Source: Protostelium mycophagum (taxonomy: Eukaryota; Evosea; Variosea; Protosteliida; Protosteliaceae). Taken from it: a stretch of DNA of 64,000 nucleotides. The notes under the pieces were generated by a model. That model searched no databases. It was not told where the DNA came from and saw nothing but the letters and a program-made list of their open reading frames with translations. The first letter of the stretch is position 1, and the number at the start of each line of letters is the position of its first letter. The stretch lies in the NCBI GenBank assembly GCA_002081555.1, contig MZNV01001579.1:1-64000 (forward strand). The letters are read 5' to 3'. The position numbers and the translations under genes were made by a program. Below are positions 58,774-64,000 of the stretch, piece after piece.

Positions 58774-59035
58774 CTATGTTCGATCTGGAAGTGGCTTCTT
58801 TGGTTGGATGGGATCCCCCTGAGGCTTTTTTTCTGGTGAATTCTGTACAACACCAAGTTCCTCTATGATTTCATATCTTGTTGAAATGAGCTTTTTGATT
58901 TTTTCAGGCAGATACAAACAGTTACCTCTCTAGGAATCTCTGTTCGATGCATCTCGTCTCCTCCTGTAACATTTCCAACAGAGCCTCAGAATCACCAGAT
59001 GGAAAAAGACGCCTTCTAACAGGCTGTCCAGACAT
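58774..59035 (-). CDS. Small soluble protein (69 aa), unknown but clean gene
   Basis: ATG 59035 opens MSGQPVRRRLFPSGDSEALL, then EMLQEETRCIEQRFLER. A 49-nt intron with donor GTAACT joins in phase to YEIIEELGVVQNSPEKKPQG, and the protein ends QPKKPLPDRT at TAG 58774-58776. The whole forms a helix-rich N-terminal half and a proline/lysine-rich tail. Codon use and the exact in-phase join support it over longer plus-strand frames in the same place. The start RRRLFPS followed by a charged helix superficially resembles small cell-cycle regulators, but no family assignment is justified. Confidence 0.65.
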
Positions 59036-59299
59036 TTTCGACAAGATTACGTCAAGAAGTCGTGCTCAGTGGAGGTTGATGATGCTGTCGGTTGGCCGTT
59101 AATTTCCAACCGCCATGTTCCACTAAACTATTTTTCGTCGACATCTCAAGAAACACATCCCACCGCGTAACGCCGTGCCATTCCTTTTGTCTCCAGCCTT
59201 AGACCTCACCGTGCTGCAAGGTGGCTCCAGGGCTCAAAATTTGTTTGATGTCAAACAGATCATGAAGACATTGAAAAAACACTTCTATTGTTCAAATGA

Positions 59300-61920
59300 T
59301 CAGACAAGCTTTCTCGTGCTCGCCTTGAGCGAAGGGGCTTCAGGCGGTGGAGCGTATTTCCACTCACTGCTGTCCACTTCATACTCTTCCGTGATGGCGT
59401 CTAAAGCTTGGACAATCTGCCCACAATTTGGTCTCATTTCGGGATCTTTCAGCAGTCAATCGAGAAGTATATGATGATCAAAAGACATACCTGCATGCCA
59501 GCACGATTGTAATAACTTAAGTAGAGGAGCGGGCATATTAGGATCTATATCGGGTCTCTTATTCTGTTTTGCGACTTGTGTGACGATGGCAAAAGGGAAC
59601 AAGTTGGGGAATGGGAGCCTCCATTTACCAAAGTAACATCTCCACATCATTTCCCATAATACAATAGCTGTAGATGTGTCATTAAATATGATCGTTGTAA
59701 AGCGCCAAAAAATGACATAAAATATATTTTTTCGGTCTGCCCGTTGTCTGAGAACATCGAGCGGCATCAGACAACGATCATATTTAATGACAGGAATAAA
59801 TGATATCTGGATATTTACCATAGCTGTACACGTCAGATTTCGGGGTAAATCCGAGGCCAGACTTTGATGATGATGACGTCCACACCTTCATCATTAGAAA
59901 TGACATCATGACTCGTAAAGATGAAATGCATACTTCAGGGGCCATATAGGCTAAAGAACCTCTCGCTCTGAATAACGTATCCTGGTTGTCGAACGTTGTA
60001 AATCGAGACAGTCCCAAATCCGCTATTTTTAGAACTGAATTAGAGTCCACCAGCATGTTGTGACTCTTGATATCTACAGACTTTAGGATGTATTCCAAAA
60101 ATAAAAATAATGTTGAAATCAAAAATCACGAGATTTCACTGAAATTTCAGTCGAAAAAATGAGATAAAAGATTGAAGAAAATTGTGATAAAAATACCTCT
60201 GTGGACGATGACAGGTTTCCAGTTATGCAGTGAGTTGAGCGAGTTTGCTGCTTGCGTCGCGAATCGCAAAACTCTCTTCCAGGTGAATTTATTCTTCGGG
60301 TTATCCATCACATCGAATAATGACCCCTTCCCCATAAACTCTGGAATAAATGTCAATTTTTTATTTATTTTCATCAAAAAACAAAATTTTGTTAAATAGA
60401 AAAAGAAAAAAATTGTTGGTGAAATAGAAAAAAAAAATTTCATTTTTTTTGGTGAAATAAAAAACGAAAAAAGTAAATTTTTTTGATGAAATATAAAAAA
60501 ATTCTGGTGCAAAACAAAAATGAGGAAAAGATTTAAAAATTAAAAAATACCTGAGACAATGCAATAGCACGGAGAGACACACGCTCCGTAAAAATAGCAG
60601 ACATCTGGACTCCTTACAAAGGAGAGGATATCTATCTCCTTCTTAAACTCCGAGAAGTCCGGGTCGTTCTGGAGGATCTTCACAGCCACACGCTGTCCTC
60701 TAAACATGGCCTTGTAGACGACTGCGCTGTTGCCGGAGCCGACCTGAGAGATTGAATAAATTTGATCTTATTTAATCGGTCATGATTATTTTTTGGAAAA
60801 ATTATTTTTTGTTTGAATAGTTTGATTCAGATTATTTTGAATTTTGTTTTTTTGGAATATTTTTTTACTGCGGCTCTCCCAGGCCAGCAGTCCTGCTTTT
60901 TTAATGAATTTGTTTTGCTGCAGTTCAGACGTAAGTGCAGCAGTTATACAACGTTCAAAGATCCAAAGATTTCAAACCTCATCCTTATTGATGTCAAATT
61001 TGATCTCGTTGTAGTCCAGCGCCCACACCACATTCAACCCGTCGGGGGTGGTCAAACCATATTCCGGATCCGGATTAGCCGGCGGAGGTGGATCCTCCGC
61101 CACCACGGGTGTCTGCGTAATCTCCACCGTTTCTATGGGGATCTCGGTCTGGATTTCCTTTACTTGCCCGTCAGCATCAGGTATTAAGACAGTCGATTCA
61201 ATAGTGGTGGTGTTGTCTTCTTTGTCTTTTGTGAAGGACGATGGGCTATTTTTAGAGTCGGGGAGGTCGGGGGAATTTTCGATGAGCTTTCTGGAGGAGA
61301 TGGTGGGGTCGGGTTTGGTGAGGGTGATGTGGTCTTCAGACTTTGAGAATCTGTCTTCCATGGATAGACCTCTCTTTCTGCATTATCGTTATTCTTTGTA
61401 AAATAATTTTTTAAATTTTTCGGCAAGTTTTTCTTCACAATAAAACAGTTTGGCCTCAGTGCAATTGCAATTATAAAGTAGAATACAATCGAAAAATAAT
61501 CGGCTCGTTCGATATGATGATCCATACCTGGTCTGGTCGGCATGTTTAGAGAGGGCCTCTACTACTTGTGCTATGGGTATCTGTGTACTCACCGGCCTTC
61601 TCTTGTTTAACTATTTATTTTCAAATCATTTCTTTGAAATTTAATTTCCAGACATTTTTTCATTTCATTTGAACTTTTGTTAAATCTAATCAATTAAATT
61701 AATTAATTAAATTAAAAATTCTACTCACATTAAAATCCTCGTCTTTGATATAGCTTAGAGAGTTTTTTCTCTGCAATAGTTGGTACGGTATTTTCAATTC
61801 GATAGAACTTGTCGATGCCATTTTCTGTGGGGTGTTGTGGGGGTAAATAATGTGGTTGCTGGTCTCGTGACTTGACATTGATGACGTGGAGGAGCGAAGA
61901 CTCTGAGACCATTCAGTCAT
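59300..61920 (-). CDS. TKL-type protein kinase (kinase A), possibly the C-terminal half of a dual-kinase gene
   Basis: After a Ser/Thr/Pro-rich region of about 230 residues (SQSLRSSTSSMSSHETSN, then PIAQVVEALSKHADQTRKRG) comes a TKL kinase domain. Its motifs are VGSGNSAVVYKAMFRGQRVA, VAVKILQND, EFMGKGSLFDVMD, HRDIKSHNMLVDSNS (join inferred across an intron), KIADLGLSRF (DLG instead of DFG), GSLAYMAPE, FTPKSDVYSYGIVLWEMMWR and DPEMRPNCGQIVQALDAI. The stop is at 59300. ATG 61920 lies 5 bp after the stop codon of the upstream kinase on the same strand. A 44-nt phase-0 intron could remove that stop and fuse the two. Eight or so introns are inferred; one (about 59650-59820) holds overlapping inverted repeats. 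Confidence 0.82.
59677..59792. repeat. Overlapping inverted repeats in a kinase intron
   Basis: A perfect 22-bp inverted repeat has arms at 59677-59698 and 59771-59792 (core CATTAAATATGATCGTTGT). A second perfect 10-bp repeat lies inside it: CGTTGTCTGA at 59742-59751 and TCAGACAACG at 59767-59776. The ACAACG at 59771-59776 belongs to both, so the two hairpins exclude each other in RNA. Confidence 0.75.
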
Positions 61921-61925
61921 TTTTT

Positions 61926-64000
61926 TCAAGATGAAAGTTGTACAACATCTCCACGAATGTTTTTTGTGCTGTTTGGTGTTTGGGACGCGTTTTGTGCGAA
62001 AGATGACAGATGTTCGTTGTATTGTGAAGGTTGATTACCATAGTCGGATCCTCTTGATTCTTTAGTGTCTGGAATAGCATTGCTGTCGTCGCTTTTACCT
62101 GTAAAAATCTCAATCAAAACAATCCAAAAAAATCTTGTCAATAGAACCCGCTCGAAATGTAACTTTGCGGAAAAAACATGATTCTATTTTTTAGATCCCA
62201 AACGGCCGTCTTTACAACTTGAAAGTCAAATCGACTGGACCGATTATTCACGGAGCCAAAGATTTTTATCACCGATCGCCAGCAGCATTCGAGCGAAACG
62301 TCACATCCTTTCGTTGAGAAGATAAAAGATCTATAATAAATCACCCTTTTCAATTGCGATGACAGTAGCGATCGGATCTGTACATCTGTTGTTGTCTTTG
62401 CCATTTCCACCAGATTCTTCTCATGCTGCCAAAGATCTAATATCCGGGGTTGCAGCTCAGCCTCTTCTTCATTACAGATCTAAGTCTTTTAGAGTCTAAT
62501 GTGGTCTGATGTTCTCGAGAGTTTGGATTTTGTTTTACGTGGGACGAATGTCATTTTTAAAATTTGAAAAGTCAAGAGCGTGCCAAAAAATCCTCACTTG
62601 GTCATAGGTGTTTTGCTCCAGGCACTTCTCCACGGTAGCCAATAGTGCCGATACCGGGTTACTTCCGCACGTCTCGTTCTTAATCCGGTTGAGAGTCTCC
62701 ACGATCGTGGTGAAGGAGGGTCGCTCCGCGGGCTTTCTGGACCAGCACTGCCGGATTAAATTGGCAAAGTCGGGCTGGGCGCCTTCAGGCATCGGTGGGC
62801 GTTCGTCTTGATTTAATACGGCGTAAATCGTTTGGAATTCGTTCTTAGTCTCCCAGGGTTCACAGCCGGTGAGCACTGACCATAAGACGAGTCCGAAGGA
62901 ATATACGTCCTGTATTTATTTATTATTATTTATTATGATTTTATTCAAAAGATTTTCACGAGAATTAAAAATTCTACAATTTCTACAATTTTGGAATTTT
63001 ATCATTTTTTAAATTTTTTTTGAAATTTGAAAATTTCACGAGAATTTAAAATTTTGTGAAAATTCTTTGGGAATTTTTTGAGTGAAAAATAGATTTGTAA
63101 AATTGAAAAAAATAATACCACTTACAGCTTTATCACTGTACCCCCCTTGTTCTAATAGCTCTGGTGAAGACCACGCCACTGTACTGAAATACGACCTCGT
63201 GACTTTGTTTTCTTTTTGCATGAATTTGGCCACACCGAAATCACAAATCTTCAAGTTATAATCCTTGTCTGATAATATATTTCCCGTTTTGAGATCCCTA
63301 TATCATTTCAATTTTCAAAAAAAAAATTTGGCGGCAAAAATGACCGTTAGGATCACGCGAAAAACATACAGAATCTTTTCAAAATTAAAATTTTTTAAAG
63401 CCATACCTGTGTATAATCTGGGGCTTATATTGATGTAAATAATTCATTCCTTGCGCGATATCTAAAGACATTCTGATGATCATTTCCCATGTTAATATTT
63501 TTCTTTCTTTTGCCAACAACATCTTCAATGAGCCTGATCATATTAGCATTTATTTATATTTTCAATTTATTTATATAATTGCTTAAAATTCGAAAGATTG
63601 TAGATTTATCTGAATTCGTAATTCTGCCTGCAGAGCCAAATCACCATGCTGCATATCACGATGAATAAATCCACAAGACCAGAAACATTTTTTGTTACAA
63701 CACGCGAGATCTCGAGAAAATAAATAACTCACCCTTCTCCATATACTCAGTGACTATATATAGATCTCCATCTCGAATCGTGGTTCCCATGAACAGATAT
63801 ATATTCGGATGTCTTAATTTCCTCAAGAACAATGTCTCTTTGAGGAAAGCGTCTCGCTTCTTCCTATCGATCACGTGGATTTTCTGCACATTTCAGAAAT
63901 AAAATCGACATTTTTTTTGACAAAAATTGTCAATCGAAGAGAACCCAAAAAATCAAATTTAAAAAATCAAAAAAATCCAGAAAAATTCTTCGATAGAAAA
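61926..64000 (-). CDS. TKL-type protein kinase (kinase B), 5' end outside the window
   Basis: The N-lobe begins beyond the right edge. Visible motifs are IHVIDRKKRDAFLKETLFLR, KLRHPNIYLFMGTTIRDG, LYIVTEYMEKGE, QIIHRDLKTGNILSDKDYN (joined over an intron), LKICDFGVAKF and FSTVAWSSPELLEQGGYSDK. Then LTGCEPWETKNEFQTIYAVL and LIRQCWSRKPAERPSFTTIV. HRD, DFG and the WxSPE variant of APE are intact. A post-kinase region (SALLATVEKCLEQNTYDQ, then AELQPRILDLWQHEKNLVEM) leads to a low-complexity exon (SDDSNAIPDTKESRGSDY, then GDVVQLSS) with stop TGA at 61926-61928. This belongs to the Raf/Dictyostelium TKL group. It may continue into kinase A as a single gene. Confidence 0.82.

Noticed and set aside
58401-58868. 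Plus-strand 155-aa open frame and the overlapping 58636-58839 frame
   Set aside because: They run antisense to the end of the UNC93-like gene and to the clean two-exon 69-aa gene, which has better start, splice and stop support.

Overview
The window is gene-dense nuclear DNA from a free-living, unicellular eukaryote with many short introns. About 30 genes lie on both strands, usually 50-300 bp apart. Most introns are about 38-55 nt, start GT and end AG. The gene set points to an amoebozoan-like protist: tyrosine-kinase-like (Raf/TKL-type) kinases, an ABRACL/costars protein, fascin-like beta-trefoils, secreted beta-helix and chitin-binding proteins, and F-box/ankyrin proteins of the kind common in amoebae. 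A variosean such as Protostelium would fit, but this is inference; no rRNA or organelle gene is present to settle it. No retrovirus-like, Polinton-like or DNA transposon copy was recognised.

Layout. 1-8.3 kb: a GPI-anchored-type secreted protein (cut by the left edge), a doubtful eroded stretch, a beta-helix/EGF/one-pass receptor-like protein, and two unknown multi-pass membrane proteins. 8.8-12.1 kb: an F-box/ankyrin protein, two unknown soluble proteins and a tRNA-Val(AAC). 12.8-17.7 kb: PAN3, MED31 and a tiny membrane ORF. 17.9-19.3 kb: a broken P-loop NTPase. 19.4-25.0 kb: a UBE4/UFD2 U-box ligase. 25.1-30.9 kb: a four-pass membrane protein, a purple acid phosphatase, proteasome beta7 (PSMB4) and costars. 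31.1-37.3 kb: a secreted beta-trefoil/PI-PLC-like protein with altered active site, an EGF-7TM protein and a coiled-coil protein. 37.4-41.2 kb: a SMAP-type Arf-GAP with a Q/N-rich tail, a secreted internal-repeat protein and a chitin-binding/DPBB protein. 41.5-49.5 kb: UTP15, a TMEM87/GOST protein and a class I histone deacetylase. 49.5-54.6 kb: an RBR E3 ligase, EMC5, an uncertain gene and an ASTRA1/GNB1L WD40 protein. 55-64 kb: an HCD-type protein kinase, an UNC93-like transporter, a clean 69-aa gene, and two TKL kinase domains that may be one gene.

The genes do not form one pathway. Housekeeping genes (mRNA decay, Mediator, proteasome, ubiquitin, ribosome biogenesis, chromatin, ER insertion) are interleaved with lineage-specific secreted and membrane proteins. 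Several pairs are divergent with less than 150 bp between start codons (F-box/unknown, PSMB4/costars, coiled-coil/Arf-GAP, TMEM87/HDAC), implying shared promoters.

The most unusual window-wide signal is not a gene. Introns and some promoters of unrelated genes reuse a small set of short words: CTACAACG/CGTTGTAG, the palindromes TGTCGACA and TGACGTCA, GAAATTTC pairs next to splice acceptors, and a GCGGC-TCT-GCCGC hairpin. Counts given are by eye. Exon boundaries were deduced by hand from GT/AG sites and family similarity, so individual junctions may be off.
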